From NCBI GenBank assembly GCA_028873975.1, contig JAPPMO010000037.1, positions 22,367 to 86,366 of the forward strand: DNA of 64,000 nt, given 5' to 3'. The position numbers and the translations under genes are program-made. The stretch is from Chloroflexota bacterium. Its GTDB lineage: Bacteria > Chloroflexota > Anaerolineae > Aggregatilineales > Phototrophicaceae. Positions 27,389 to 36,928 of this stretch are shown piece by piece. The notes under the pieces were generated by a model. That model was not told the DNA's origin. It worked only from the letters and a program-made list of their open reading frames with translations, and made no database searches. Positions within the stretch are counted from its first letter, which is position 1. Each line of letters starts with the position of its first letter.

Positions 27389-29179
27389 ATGTATATTCTG
27401 GGCATATCAGCTTTTTATCACGATTCCGCCGCTGCGCTCATCAAAAATGGCGAGTTAGTGGCGGCCGCCATGGAAGAACGCTTCACGCGGGTGAAACACG
27501 ACAATGGCTTTCCCCAAATGGCCGCGGAATTCTGCCTCGAACAGGCGCGGATTGCTCCTGACGAGCTTGATTACGTGGTCTTTTACGAAAAGCCGCTGGT
27601 GAAGTTTGAACGTATCTTGCAGACAGCCTTGAACGCCTTTCCGCGTTCATCGGGCCTGTGGCGGGAGTCCATGCTCGCTTGGTTGTCGGACAAACTCTGG
27701 GTGCGCAGCCACCTGGCTCGCGGGATTGGCGTTCCCTACGACAAGATTCTCTTTTGCGATCACCATATGAGCCACGCCGCCAGCGCGTTTTTCGCCTGCC
27801 CTTACAAAGAAGCCGCGATTCTGACCGTGGATGGCGTCGGAGAATGGACGACGACTGCGTTGGGCGTCGGCAAAAGCTCGTTGGGCGAGGCGGATGCCAT
27901 GCCGCCGACCATCGACCTTTTTGAAGAGCAGCGTTTCCCGCATTCTTTAGGCTTGCTCTATTCCACATTTACCGCCTGGCTCGGCTTCCGCGTCAATAAC
28001 GGCGAATACAAAGTCATGGGTATGAGCCCTTATGGCGAGGCGCGATATTTGGACAAAGTTTATAAAGTTGTCGCGGGTGACCGCACAACGGGATCATTTC
28101 GCCTCGATATGTCCTATTTCGACTTTCACCGCTCCACGTCCCGCAGTTATAGCGATAAGTTTCTCGAGCTATTTGGGGAAAAACGCGACGCCGACAGTGA
28201 ATTCTTTACCGCCAGTACGCAGCCTCATCGCAAGGACGAAAAACTGGCGATGGAAAAAAATCAATATTATGCCGATGTCGCCGCCAGCGTGCAGCAAGTC
28301 ACCGAAGATACGCTCATTAACATCGCCACCTATCTGCATAGCAAGACTGGCATGAAAAAGCTGGTGATGGCCGGCGGCGTCGCCCTCAATACCAAAGCCA
28401 ATTGGCGCATCCTGAATGAAACGCCTTTTGAAGAACTCTGGATTCAGCCGGCCGCGGGAGATGACGGCGGCGCCTTGGGCGCGGCTCTATGGGCATGGCA
28501 TATCGTCCTTGGCAAACCGCGCCAATGGGTGCAGTCGCACGCCTATTATGGCAAGGGTTATGCCGACGCTGATTGCAGGTCATTCCTCGAGGCGGCCGGC
28601 TTGCGCTATGAATCCTTTGACGACGAAGGCAAGTTGACGGAAACCATCGTCGACGCGCTGACCCGGCAGCAGGTTATTGGATTTCACCAGGGCCGATTCG
28701 AATGGGGTCCGCGCGCCTTGGGCAATCGCAGCATTCTGGCCGACCCCCGCGGCGAAGAAATGAAAGAAATCGTCAATACCAAGATCAAATTCCGCGAACC
28801 CTTTCGGCCCTTCGCCCCGGTTATCCTTCGGGAGCGGTCGCCGGAATATTTTGACTATCCGCAGGTTGCCGAGCACGATACGCCTCGCTACATGTTGATG
28901 GTCGCTCCCATCAAGCCGGACAAACAGTCGGAAATCCATGCCGTCAACCACGAAGGCACGGGGCGGCTGCAATCCATTGACCGCGATACCAACCCGCGCT
29001 ACTATGATGTCGTCAAGCAGTTTGGCGACGCCACTGGCGTGCCCGTTGTCCTCAATACGTCGTTTAACCTGCGGGGCGAGCCCATCGTCAACAGTCCCCA
29101 AGAGGCTTTCAACACCTTCCGCAATAGCGATATTGATATGTTGGTCCTGGGATCGCATGTGGTGCGGAAACCCCTTTGA
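27389..29179 (+). CDS. Carbamoyltransferase (NodU/CmcH/TobZ family)
   Basis: ATP- and carbamoyl-phosphate-dependent O-carbamoylation, with a Kae1-like domain making carbamoyl-adenylate. 596 residues from ATG 27389. Kae1-like N-terminal domain: ISAFYHDSAAALIKNGELVA, EERFTRVKHD, the metal histidines DHHMSHAASAFF, VDGVGEWTT, and GGVALNTKANWRIL. YrdC-like C-terminal domain: GRFEWGPRALGNRSILADPR, FREPFRPFAPVIL and LNTSFNLRGEPIVNSP. Full length and intact. The neighbours (SGNH hydrolase, small membrane proteins, DUF5989) point to a surface or secreted substrate rather than an antibiotic, and no polyketide or aminoglycoside genes are nearby. Confidence 0.93.
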   Translation: MYILGISAFYHDSAAALIKNGELVAAAMEERFTRVKHDNGFPQMAAEFCLEQARIAPDELDYVVFYEKPLVKFERILQTALNAFPRSSGLWRESMLAWLSDKLWVRSHLARGIGVPYDKILFCDHHMSHAASAFFACPYKEAAILTVDGVGEWTTTALGVGKSSLGEADAMPPTIDLFEEQRFPHSLGLLYSTFTAWLGFRVNNGEYKVMGMSPYGEARYLDKVYKVVAGDRTTGSFRLDMSYFDFHRSTSRSYSDKFLELFGEKRDADSEFFTASTQPHRKDEKLAMEKNQYYADVAASVQQVTEDTLINIATYLHSKTGMKKLVMAGGVALNTKANWRILNETPFEELWIQPAAGDDGGALGAALWAWHIVLGKPRQWVQSHAYYGKGYADADCRSFLEAAGLRYESFDDEGKLTETIVDALTRQQVIGFHQGRFEWGPRALGNRSILADPRGEEMKEIVNTKIKFREPFRPFAPVILRERSPEYFDYPQVAEHDTPRYMLMVAPIKPDKQSEIHAVNHEGTGRLQSIDRDTNPRYYDVVKQFGDATGVPVVLNTSFNLRGEPIVNSPQEAFNTFRNSDIDMLVLGSHVVRKPL

Positions 29180-29206
29180 TCGAATGGAGAACGGCAAGGA
29201 GACGGA

Positions 29207-29419
29207 ATGACTTCCAAAGCAAAAACAGGCAAGAATACGCCGAGCGCAGTCCAGGATTTCTTCATGCGTCTGGGAGTGTTCGGCGAGCTGCTTGCCTTCT
29301 TGTGGAAACGCAAACTGTACTGGCTGTTGCCGCTGGTGATCACGCTCTTGGTCTTCGCTCTCGTGATCATGTTCGGCAGCGCAAGTCCCGCCGGCGTCTT
29401 CATCTATTCACTATTCTAG
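29207..29419 (+). CDS. DUF5989 family small membrane protein
   Basis: 70 residues, ATG 29207 with AGGAGA seven bases before. One membrane helix, LYWLLPLVITLLVFALVIMF, after FGELLAFLWKRK, and the typical ending SPAGVFIYSLF. This matches the short DUF5989 proteins that repeatedly sit beside carbamoyltransferase genes. Function unknown; a partner or anchor for the carbamoyltransferase is a reasonable guess. Confidence 0.8.
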   Translation: MTSKAKTGKNTPSAVQDFFMRLGVFGELLAFLWKRKLYWLLPLVITLLVFALVIMFGSASPAGVFIYSLF

Positions 29420-29443
29420 GAAGACGCGCTTTGACACCCGCTG

Positions 29444-29854
29444 GTGCAAGATCGCGATGATGCCGTGGATCCAAAGACGATCGTACTGATAGCGCTCTTG
29501 GCGCTGGTCGCCTGGCTTGGTTGGGCTGTCCACCGGCGCTCAACGGGGCAGCAAGCGATTTATGGTGGCGCGCCGTCCGCCATTTTCAACTTCCTTTCGG
29601 GGCTATGTTTCGCGGCCATCCTGCCCGCGGTCTGCGCATCGGTCCTGGTCTTGCACCCGGATATGCTGGAAGTGGCCGGGATCACCCTAAGCCCCATCAT
29701 CGTCATTATCGTGGGCTTGGCGCTCTTGAGCCTGCTCTTCTCGATCCTGTTCGCCCTCTTCGAGCGCGGTCCCCTGGAACGCGCGCGACAAGAAACAGCC
29801 CTGCGCGACGCGCAAGGCTGGACCGAACAGGATGCGAAGACTTCCGGGCTGTAA
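29444..29854 (+). CDS. Hypothetical three-helix membrane protein
   Basis: 136 residues from GTG 29444; a GTG at 29465 is an alternative. The only SD-like AGGAAG is too far upstream, so the start is uncertain. Three hydrophobic segments: TIVLIALLALVAWLGWAV, ALLSLLFSILFALFE at the third position, and IFNFLSGLCFAAILPAVCAS between, with a fourth possible stretch (ITLSPIIVIIVGLALL) merging into the third. The charged tail is ERARQETALRDAQGWTEQDA. Family not recognised. It closes the carbamoyltransferase cluster and is convergent with gyrB. Confidence 0.65.
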   Translation: MQDRDDAVDPKTIVLIALLALVAWLGWAVHRRSTGQQAIYGGAPSAIFNFLSGLCFAAILPAVCASVLVLHPDMLEVAGITLSPIIVIIVGLALLSLLFSILFALFERGPLERARQETALRDAQGWTEQDAKTSGL

Positions 29855-29874
29855 TTACGAACTTGCCTGATGAT

Positions 29875-31860
29875 CTAAATATCCAGGTTGCGCGCCTGCT
29901 TGGCATGCGTCTGGATGAAGCGCCTGCGCGGCGGTACGCTGGCGCCCATCAGCATATCGAAAACCTTATCTGCGTCGGCCGCGTCTTCAATCGTCACTTG
30001 CAGCAGCGTCCGCGTCTCGGGATCCATGGTGGTCTCCCACAGTTGCTCCGGATTCATCTCGCCCAGACCCTTGTAACGCTGAATGCTGACCTTGTCCTTG
30101 TTCTTGAAGGCTTTGATCGAACGCTGCAACAGCTGCGCGTCGTCCAGGCCGGCTTGCGGATAAACGTATTGCGTTTTCCTGCCGTTTTTCAGCAGATAAA
30201 TCGGCGGCTGCGCAATATACAGATGCCCCTGCTGGATGAGCTGCGGCATGTGTCGAAAGAAGAAGGTCAAGAGCAAGGTGCGGATGTGGCTGCCATCGAC
30301 ATCGGCGTCTGTCATGATTATCACGCGGCCATAGCGCAACTTTTCAATCGTCATCTCGTCGTGGATGCCGGTGCCCAAAGCGGATATCAAAGACTTGATC
30401 TCGTTGTTGTCCAGTATCTTGTCGATACGCGCCCGTTCTGTGTTGAGTATCTTGCCACGCAGCGGCAGAATGGCTTGAAAATGGCGATCCCGGCCTTGCT
30501 TGGCGCTACCGCCGGCCGAGTCGCCCTCGACGAGGTAGATTTCGGCGTCGTCGCCGCGCTGCGAGCAATCAGCCAATTTGCCCGGCAAGGTGCTGCTCTC
30601 CAGCAGGCTGGGACCGCTGCGAACCAAATCGCGCGCTTTCTTGGCCGCCTCGCGCGCGCGTTTGCTGGTCATGCACTTGTCAACGATTCGACGCGCTTCG
30701 CGACTGTTGGTTTCCATAAATTCGTTTAGCGATTCGGTGACGACTTGCGAAACCGCGCCCTGCACCTCCGGATTCAGCAGCTTGACCTTTGTCTGGCTTT
30801 CGAATTGCGGATCCGGATGCTTGACGCTGACTATCGCGGTCAGCCCTTCCAGCGTGTCATTGCCGGAAAAGTTTCCGTCCTTTTCTTTCAGCAAGCCCGC
30901 TTTCCTGGCGTACCGGTTGATCACCCCCGTCACCGCCGAGCGCAGGCCGGTGACATGCGTGCCGCCGTCCGGCGTATTGATGGTGTTGGTAAATGCCAGC
31001 TCGGTTGTGATCGCTACGTCCGAGTATTGCATCGCTGCCTCGACGCCGATCTTGTAGGGCGCGTCGTTGCGGTCCATAAATTCAATGTCCCGCTCCGCAT
31101 GGATGATATTATGGATGGCGCGACGGCTGCGATTCAAATAACGCACGAAGGAACGCAAGCCGCCGTCAAAGTAGAAGGTGACCTCGCGCGGAATGGGCTT
31201 GGCTCGCTCGTCGCGCAGCGTAATCGTCACTTGCCGAGTCACAAAAGCCATTTCCCGAAAACGAGTCATCAAGGTATTGAAGTTGAAGGCGTTCTCTTCC
31301 ATGACCGTGAAATCCGGCACGAATGAGATTACCGTGCCCGTTTCCTCCCCGTTGCGCAGCTTTCGCAGCTTTTTGACGCGGCTTGTGGTCAAGCCTTCCT
31401 CATAGGTCTGCCGCCAAACATGGCCGTCTCGATATATGGTGGCGGTCAATTGGGCGGACAAGGCATTCACAGCGGACACGCCGACGCCGTGCAAACCGCC
31501 GCTAACAGTGTAAACCTCGTTATCGAACTTTCCGCCCGCGCCTATCACCGTCATGACGACCTCGAGCGCGGGCTTGCCGCTTTCGTGCATATCGACTGGA
31601 ATGCCGACGCCATTATCCCGGATCGTCGCGCCGCCGTTCTCGTGCAAACTCACTTCGATTCGATCGCAGCGCCCGGCCAAGGCTTCGTCAATTGAGTTGT
31701 CGACGACCTCATAAATCAAGTGATGCAGCGCGCTCGCATCGGTGCCCCCAACGTACATGCCCGGGCGTCTGCGAACGTGCTCTCGCGGACTCAGCTGCTG
31801 GATGTTCTTCGCGGTATAGCCATTCTGCTGCTGTTCCACTATTTCCTTGTCTTTTGCCAT
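29875..31860 (-). CDS. gyrB: DNA gyrase subunit B
   Basis: ATPase subunit of gyrase. 661 residues, the short form without the long insertion seen in some Proteobacteria. GHKL ATPase domain: [43 protein letters not shown]. Transducer, then TOPRIM domain: [38 protein letters not shown], and C-terminal [23 protein letters not shown] 31860 follows AGGAGA at five bases. A topoisomerase IV ParE function cannot be excluded, but the [21 protein letters not shown] region is gyrase-like. No gyrA nearby. Confidence 0.92.
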   Translation of the reverse strand: MAKDKEIVEQQQNGYTAKNIQQLSPREHVRRRPGMYVGGTDASALHHLIYEVVDNSIDEALAGRCDRIEVSLHENGGATIRDNGVGIPVDMHESGKPALEVVMTVIGAGGKFDNEVYTVSGGLHGVGVSAVNALSAQLTATIYRDGHVWRQTYEEGLTTSRVKKLRKLRNGEETGTVISFVPDFTVMEENAFNFNTLMTRFREMAFVTRQVTITLRDERAKPIPREVTFYFDGGLRSFVRYLNRSRRAIHNIIHAERDIEFMDRNDAPYKIGVEAAMQYSDVAITTELAFTNTINTPDGGTHVTGLRSAVTGVINRYARKAGLLKEKDGNFSGNDTLEGLTAIVSVKHPDPQFESQTKVKLLNPEVQGAVSQVVTESLNEFMETNSREARRIVDKCMTSKRAREAAKKARDLVRSGPSLLESSTLPGKLADCSQRGDDAEIYLVEGDSAGGSAKQGRDRHFQAILPLRGKILNTERARIDKILDNNEIKSLISALGTGIHDEMTIEKLRYGRVIIMTDADVDGSHIRTLLLTFFFRHMPQLIQQGHLYIAQPPIYLLKNGRKTQYVYPQAGLDDAQLLQRSIKAFKNKDKVSIQRYKGLGEMNPEQLWETTMDPETRTLLQVTIEDAADADKVFDMLMGASVPPRRRFIQTHAKQARNLDI

Positions 31861-32042
31861 GGTGTCTCCTGCCAGCTAAACATTAACCGACGAGGCTATT
31901 CATCGGTCCCGATTCTCAGCGAAAATTGCGGACAAGAATACTGACATTCTTCCGAATGAAGGACGATGATACTCTTCATTAATTATACTAGACTGTAGAA
32001 GATGGGACAACGGGCGGCGCCAGCAATTTGAGCCGCGCGGCA

Positions 32043-32071
32043 TTGACAGGCTCGGGGGCGACTCCTACAAT
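32043..32071 (+). promoter_or_regulatory. Promoter of tRNA-Arg
   Basis: TTGACA (32043-32048), a 17-base spacer and TACAAT (32066-32071): a consensus -35 and a five-of-six -10, ending ten bases before the tRNA. The strength suits a stable RNA gene. Confidence 0.8.
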
Positions 32072-32081
32072 TTTGCCAATT

Positions 32082-32154
32082 GCCTCTGTAGCTCAGTGGA
32101 CAGAGCACCGGTCTTCTAAACCGTTGGTCGCAGGTTCGAGTCCTGCCAGGGGCG
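32082..32154 (+). tRNA. tRNA-Arg (anticodon TCT)
   Basis: 73 bases fold as a complete cloverleaf: acceptor GCCTCTG with CAGGGGC (one G-U), D-arm GCTC/GAGC, anticodon stem CCGGT/ACCG around loop CTTCTAA, T-arm GCAGG-TTCGAGT-CCTGC, discriminator G. The CCA end is not encoded. The anticodon TCT reads AGA/AGG arginine codons. Confidence 0.96.
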
Positions 32155-32205
32155 ATTCGCAACTCCTGTTTTGGTATAGCGCGTCGCTCATGCATCGAGT
32201 AGGCT

Positions 32206-32250
32206 GACGATTTTGCCTGAGCGGGACAGACCTTTTCGCCGGTTACGCGC
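32206..32250 (-). repeat. Family B 3'-end repeat, partial copy 2
   Basis: On the minus strand GCGCGTAACCGGCGAAAAGG starts 12 bases after the stop of the BTAD regulator and continues TCTGTCCCGCTCAGG and CAAAATCG. This is nearly the same as the copy at the end of hisH (40934-41016). The first ten bases of the family consensus are missing. Confidence 0.6.
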
Positions 32251-32259
32251 GGGATCGAT

Positions 32260-33546
32260 CTAGGCGATAATGTCACTAAATACCTGCTGGATTTCGCCGG
32301 AAAGACTTGTCTTTGCTGACTTTGCCCATTTCTCCAGCGCCCGATAGTGCGTAACCGCTTCGGCACGACGCCCCAAATGTACGTACAGCCTTAACAGCTT
32401 TTTGTGAATCGCCTCATTCGCGTAGTCGGTATCAAGGGCCCGCGTCAAGGTATGCAGCGCCAATTCGTGTTTCCCGTCCTGCGCCCAATACGCCGCGGTA
32501 TTTTCAAGCGCCTCGATATAAGCAATCTGGTATGCCTCTCGCCGCTCCAGGATCCACTGGTCATTATGTCCCTGCAAAAACGGACCGCGATACAAATTGG
32601 CAACCCGCTGCCAAACTTCAAAGGGGTCATCGGGCTCGCCATATCGCCCAAGCATGAGCGCTTCAATGAATTCGAATACGTCAAAGTAAAATGGCACTTC
32701 CGGGTCAATACGGTAATAGGTCCCGTCGTGCATCATCGCGTCGATTCCCAGCGCCTTGTGCAGCCGCCGTTTGGTAACATGGAAAACGTTGACAGCTTGA
32801 TCAATATCCAGCCCCGGCCAAAATGTCTGGCAAATTTCATTGCGCGTCACCACGGGCCGATCCAGCGTGAAAAATAACAGCAAGCGCGGTAAATGCCCTT
32901 CCCATCGTTCAACCAGGTGATCGCCCATGAAAACGTATCCCGGGCCCAGCGAGAGGACCTTGAGCTCGGCGCCTTCGCTATTGCGATTCTGATAGAAGTC
33001 CTCGCGAACAAGATGGTCATCGCGCAAGATAACAGCCTGCCTCTTCGCAATCATCGACAGCCAGGGCATACGCGGCAAAGTACGCGTATTGATAACGAGC
33101 TTGCACCTCTCCGGCAAAACATGGGACAGGCGTTCGATCAGACGCTGCACGTCATCGGCGCGGTCGGCGCGGTCAAACTCATCCAATATGAGATAATACG
33201 CGCCGTCGTGCAATTCGCTCAATTCGCTTACAAAAGCGCGCAAGACATCGTCAAAGTATTTGTAGGGATTCTTTAGAACCTTGCTTTGCAACAAGTTAAT
33301 ATGACGGCCGAAAGTCGCGTGCTGGTTTGTCATTGCATCTGTGAAGCTGGTCATAAAATTGAGCAAGTTGATGTCGTCCATGTCGAAGGAATAGTAGAAA
33401 CTGCGGATGTCGGGATCACCTATTAGACAGGCAAGCAAGACGTTCCGTAACCGATTTGCAGGATGTAAAAGCACTATTTTCGCATCGGCTGCATATCTAT
33501 TGAAAACTTCAAGCGCGGGCTGCGCCCTGCCTTGTATGCTCATCAT
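32260..33546 (-). CDS. BTAD-domain transcriptional regulator with a P-loop-less STAND-like N-terminus
   Basis: 428 residues; ATG 33546 or ATG 33543. The C-terminal half has an OmpR-like winged helix (LPRLLLFFTLDRPVVTRNEI, TFWPGLDIDQAVNVFHVTKRRLHKALG) and the bacterial transcriptional activator domain with TPR-like helices (LYRGPFLQGHNDQWILERRE; ALHTLTRALDTDYANEAIHKKL). The N-terminal half looks like a MalT/STAND ATPase with Walker B-like YYLILDEFDRAD. The expected Walker A is replaced by LLHPANRLRN, so ATP binding is doubtful. A TATAAT is at 33586-33581 (minus). Targets unknown; nothing nearby is clearly its regulon. Confidence 0.8.
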   Translation of the reverse strand: MMSIQGRAQPALEVFNRYAADAKIVLLHPANRLRNVLLACLIGDPDIRSFYYSFDMDDINLLNFMTSFTDAMTNQHATFGRHINLLQSKVLKNPYKYFDDVLRAFVSELSELHDGAYYLILDEFDRADRADDVQRLIERLSHVLPERCKLVINTRTLPRMPWLSMIAKRQAVILRDDHLVREDFYQNRNSEGAELKVLSLGPGYVFMGDHLVERWEGHLPRLLLFFTLDRPVVTRNEICQTFWPGLDIDQAVNVFHVTKRRLHKALGIDAMMHDGTYYRIDPEVPFYFDVFEFIEALMLGRYGEPDDPFEVWQRVANLYRGPFLQGHNDQWILERREAYQIAYIEALENTAAYWAQDGKHELALHTLTRALDTDYANEAIHKKLLRLYVHLGRRAEAVTHYRALEKWAKSAKTSLSGEIQQVFSDIIA

Positions 33547-34094
33547 ACCTGATCTCGTTCATCGAATATGCTAAGTTATTATTATAGTCTATCACAAACA
33601 ACCATATGCTGACAGGAAACGATGAAGGGAAAAACATACTCCGCTCAATTTATGAGCGCTGCCCAACCGCGCGGATAATGCGGGATTTCCAAAACCGCAT
33701 CGTCCCCGGTCCTTACAAAATACAACACCGAACATCTGCTACATTTTCCATAAGCAATCGCAAAAAACGGACTACTATATGCCATGAAAATATAATCATC
33801 CTGGCAGGTAGAACCTTGCAAGCACTACTTCACAACAGCGCGGTATTGTATCGAAATCGGTTGATATTCTAATGAGCCAAATATAGTTTCACCACAAAGA
33901 CACGAAGGACACATAGAAAACGACTATTTCGCAAACAATTCTCGGTGCTCTCGGTGTTGTAGGGCTGTGTCTACGCGCCCCTCGGTGGTTAAGATTTCCT
34001 GTATCAACCGAAAAGGATGCACTAGCGCAGCGCCGGCTATAGTTTCGCAGCGGACGGTGGTTCCGCAGGCGCGATTAGCGCCGAAGACGACAAT
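33547..34094. other. Intergenic region with a CACAAAGACAC-type repeat
   Basis: This 548-base gap has no convincing gene. An 88-codon frame at 33606-33872 lacks an RBS and family-like composition. Bases about 33888-34000 carry TTTCACCACAAAGACACGAA at one end and CCCTCGGTGGTTAAGA at the other. Relatives occur at 18717, 36195-36306, 41939-41980, 51705-51790 and 63965-64000. Confidence 0.6.
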
Positions 34095-35837
34095 CTATCC
34101 CCCGGCTTCCGCGTCCAATAGCGCCAGCTCTCGCCTCAAGGTTTTTCCGACTGCGGTCTTGGGCAATTCCTCAATGAACGCGATGCGTCGTGGAATCTCG
34201 TAAGGCGCCAATTTGTCCTCAAGGAACTCAATGATATCCTCGGCTGTGGCATTCTGATTCTGTTTCAACACGACCCAGGCTTTTAGCGCTTCTTGTCCCG
34301 CCCTCTCCGGGTGCGGGATGGCGGCAACGCCGACTTCCAACACCGCGGGATGAGCGCTAATCGCCTTCTCCACCGTTGTTGGATAGACATTGAAGCCGCC
34401 TATCAGCGCCATATCCTTTTTTCGATCGACGATATAGAAATAGCCATCTTCGTCCATGCGCGCGATATCCCCGGTATACAGCCAGCGCTTGCCGTCCTCC
34501 TCTCGCAGTACGTTTTGCGTCTCTTCCAGCATGCCGTGATAGCCAACCATCACATTGGGCCCGGCCATCACCAACTCGCCGACCTCGCCGACCGGCACAT
34601 CCGTCTCACCGTCTTCAAGGCTGACAATGCGCATATCCATTTCCGGCAGCGGCAAGCCAATCGATCCGGGGCGATTTTCCTTATAGATCGGGTTGACATG
34701 AGTCGCGGTCGGCGCTTCGCTCATGCCAAAGCCTTCCCGCACCGAACCGCCCGAAAGTCGCTCGAATTCCTCTTTCGTCGTGAGCGGCAGAGGCGCGGAT
34801 CCGCTCAAGCACAAGTGCAGGGAACTCAGGTCCACTTCTCCATTCTTAACCCGGGGATGGTTGTTGATCGCATTGTAAAGAGCTGGCACGCCGGGAAACA
34901 AGGTCGTGCGGAAAGTCTCGATATTTCCGAGCACATCGTCGATATCACGGGGATTCGGGACCAGGACGATCTTGCAGCCCCTGTAGACGCTTGTGCTGAC
35001 TACAACGACCAATCCATATACGTGGAAAAACGGAATCGCGCCCAGAAAGATCTCGTCCTCGCTTGCGGTATCCAAGAGATCCAATATGCCTTCCGTCTGC
35101 AGCATGTTCGCCACCAAAGCGCGATGCTTGGACATGGCCGCCTTGGGTACGCCGGTGGTCCCGCCGGTGTACTGAAAAATCGCCAGGTCCTCAGGCCCAA
35201 CCGCGACCGCGGCTCTTTTGCCATCATATTCTCGCAAGAGATCCTGGAACCAATGGTCGCCGCTTTCCACCGTGGCTAGAAAATGACCATCCTTCTTTTC
35301 CCTGGCGATGGTGAACAAAACCTTCGCCAAAGGCGGCAGGTACTCCTTGACATTGGCGACGATGACTGTCTTTACTTTTGTTCGCGGCTGAACTTGCTTC
35401 ACGAGATCATAAAAGAGCGTCATCGTCAGTACAAATTCGGCGTCGCAATCATTGATCTGATGAGCCATCTTGTCCGCGGGATAGGTCGGATTTGTCGCGG
35501 CGACTACGCCGCCGGCCTTGAGAATCGCATAAAAGCTGATCACAAAAGCAACTGAATTCGGCATCACAATCGCGACGCGATCACTCTTTTTGAGTCCCAG
35601 ATTGACCAGGGCTGCCGCCAAAGCATCCGAGGCGCGGTCAAGTTCCGCATAGGTAAAGTTTTTGCTGACGCGCCCGATCACGGGCAAGGCGGCCGGCGTG
35701 ATCAAGGCCGTGTGCTGCGGGATCCTCGCGCTCGTATCCTTTAAGAACTGGTGTAATGGAACTTCGGGGAATTCAAGCGCTGTCGGCATACCCACATCAT
35801 AATTCTCGGTCCATGGACGCTCCGCATAAGTGACCAT
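34095..35837 (-). CDS. Long-chain fatty-acid-CoA ligase (AMP-forming)
   Basis: 580 residues from ATG 35837, which has GGAG nine bases upstream. A TTG five codons earlier is less likely. ANL superfamily signatures: YTGGTTGVPKAAMSKHRALV, AIPFFHVYGLVVVVSTS, EGFGMSEAPTATHVNPIYK, LYTGDIARMDEDGYFYIVDR, the hinge KDMALIGGFNVYPTTVE, and the adenylation lysine in PKTAVGKTLRREL. This matches FadD-type acyl-CoA synthetases that activate fatty acids for beta-oxidation or lipid synthesis. It is a single gene, distinct from the ligase domain of the fusion at 22620. Chain length not inferable. Confidence 0.9.
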   Translation of the reverse strand: MVTYAERPWTENYDVGMPTALEFPEVPLHQFLKDTSARIPQHTALITPAALPVIGRVSKNFTYAELDRASDALAAALVNLGLKKSDRVAIVMPNSVAFVISFYAILKAGGVVAATNPTYPADKMAHQINDCDAEFVLTMTLFYDLVKQVQPRTKVKTVIVANVKEYLPPLAKVLFTIAREKKDGHFLATVESGDHWFQDLLREYDGKRAAVAVGPEDLAIFQYTGGTTGVPKAAMSKHRALVANMLQTEGILDLLDTASEDEIFLGAIPFFHVYGLVVVVSTSVYRGCKIVLVPNPRDIDDVLGNIETFRTTLFPGVPALYNAINNHPRVKNGEVDLSSLHLCLSGSAPLPLTTKEEFERLSGGSVREGFGMSEAPTATHVNPIYKENRPGSIGLPLPEMDMRIVSLEDGETDVPVGEVGELVMAGPNVMVGYHGMLEETQNVLREEDGKRWLYTGDIARMDEDGYFYIVDRKKDMALIGGFNVYPTTVEKAISAHPAVLEVGVAAIPHPERAGQEALKAWVVLKQNQNATAEDIIEFLEDKLAPYEIPRRIAFIEELPKTAVGKTLRRELALLDAEAGG

Positions 35838-35960
35838 CAGAACTCGCTCCAATTTTATTGCTGCCTAAGTATGCGCCGTAGTATAACATAGCCCCAAATC
35901 AAAGGTAAAACCGCTGCATGTAGACCCCAGGGCAATCGCAGCAAATTGTTTTTTCACCAC

Positions 35961-36050
35961 AGCCGCTCGGCGCGTAACCGGCGAAATTGGGCTACCTCGC
36001 TCACACAAAATAATAAATCTTCTCGGCTACCGCAATTCGCGGTTTATAAA
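35961..36050 (+). repeat. Family B repeat, copy 3, with adjacent CACAGAG repeats
   Basis: Starts AGCCGCTCGGCGCGTAACCG, followed by GCGAAATTGGGCTACC, CACACAAAATAATAAATC and a terminal GCTACCGCAATTCGCGG. It is the longest copy with the one at 45261. Unlike the others it does not follow a gene end. The rest of the 546-base gap 35838-36383 holds GCACCGAGAACACAGAG (about 36057) and TCTCGGTGTCTCTGTGG (about 36204). Short frames there come from these repeats. Confidence 0.65.
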
Positions 36051-36383
36051 ATAAGAAGCACCGAGAACACAGAGTTTAAGTTTTTTCAGGGCAGAACTTC
36101 TCTAGGAATGACTTACAAATGGGTGAAATTGCTTGTCGCGGAATCCGAAATCGAAGTGAAATTCTACGTTTCCCAAGAAATGAAAGATTTTTCTCTGTGC
36201 TCTCGGTGTCTCTGTGGTTATATTTAAGTTTGTATTGTCTTCATTGTAGTGCATGTTTATTTTGCTGCGATTGTCCTGATGCAGACCCTCGGTGGCTGTG
36301 GTGAATCCCCCGTACTGAACCCGCAACGAGCCATGTCCGCGACTGTCACCGTTCCCAATATACCGTCAAAGGCGCGCGATCCA

Positions 36384-36803
36384 TTACCTGGATGGCTCTA
36401 GCCAAGCCGACCAAGCCGCGGGAAGCCGAACGACCCGCCCGGCGCTGTCCAGACAGACCAGCTTCAGCCTCGCTTTGAACAGGCGCTGCCCGCTAAGCGC
36501 GTCAACGATCTCGCAGGCGAAGCTCACAGTCCGGCTCCTGTAGTCAGCAATCCAGGTGCGCACGGTTATTTCTTGATCATAGCGCGCAGCCATCAGATAC
36601 TTCGCTTCAAGTTCTCCGGCCGCCAGGAAGTGACCCGCGCGCTCAATCTCCGCGTAACTGAATCCCTGATCTCGAATATAAGCGCTGCGCCCCTCTTCAA
36701 ACCACACCAAATAGGCGGCATGATGCACGATGCCCATCTTGTCCGTCTCGGCATAACGGACGTGGAAACTAATCTCGCTTACAAAACGGTCGGCGGGCGC
36801 CAT
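36384..36803 (-). CDS. Acyl-CoA thioesterase, YbgC/FadM hot-dog family
   Basis: Hydrolyses acyl-CoA thioesters. 139 residues from ATG 36803, six bases after AGGG; ATG 36809 would directly abut that SD. Hot-dog signature VRYAETDKMGIVHHAAYLVWFEEGRSAYI, quoted as YAETDKMGIVHHAAYLVWFE, contains the catalytic Asp. Then GELEAKYLMAARYDQEITVRTW, cited as KYLMAARYDQEITV, forms the central strand region. Single gene. Substrate unknown; the Tol-Pal-associated YbgC role does not apply, because no tol genes are present. Confidence 0.88.
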   Translation of the reverse strand: MAPADRFVSEISFHVRYAETDKMGIVHHAAYLVWFEEGRSAYIRDQGFSYAEIERAGHFLAAGELEAKYLMAARYDQEITVRTWIADYRSRTVSFACEIVDALSGQRLFKARLKLVCLDSAGRVVRLPAAWSAWLEPSR

Positions 36804-36928
36804 CAACATCCCTATATGATTTCTTCAGCGCGCATAGTCTACTGCTTGATGCCCGCGACATACAAGGATTGAAAGCTGGCTTATTTCTGCGACACTTGAA
36901 GAATCGGGAGAAAAAAAGAGGAACTGTC

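Noticed and set aside
33606-33872. 88-codon frame as a gene
   Set aside because: No RBS, no family-like sequence, next to a dispersed repeat.
35946-36304. Short plus-strand frames in the 35838-36383 gap
   Set aside because: They lie within repeat families B and C and have no RBS.
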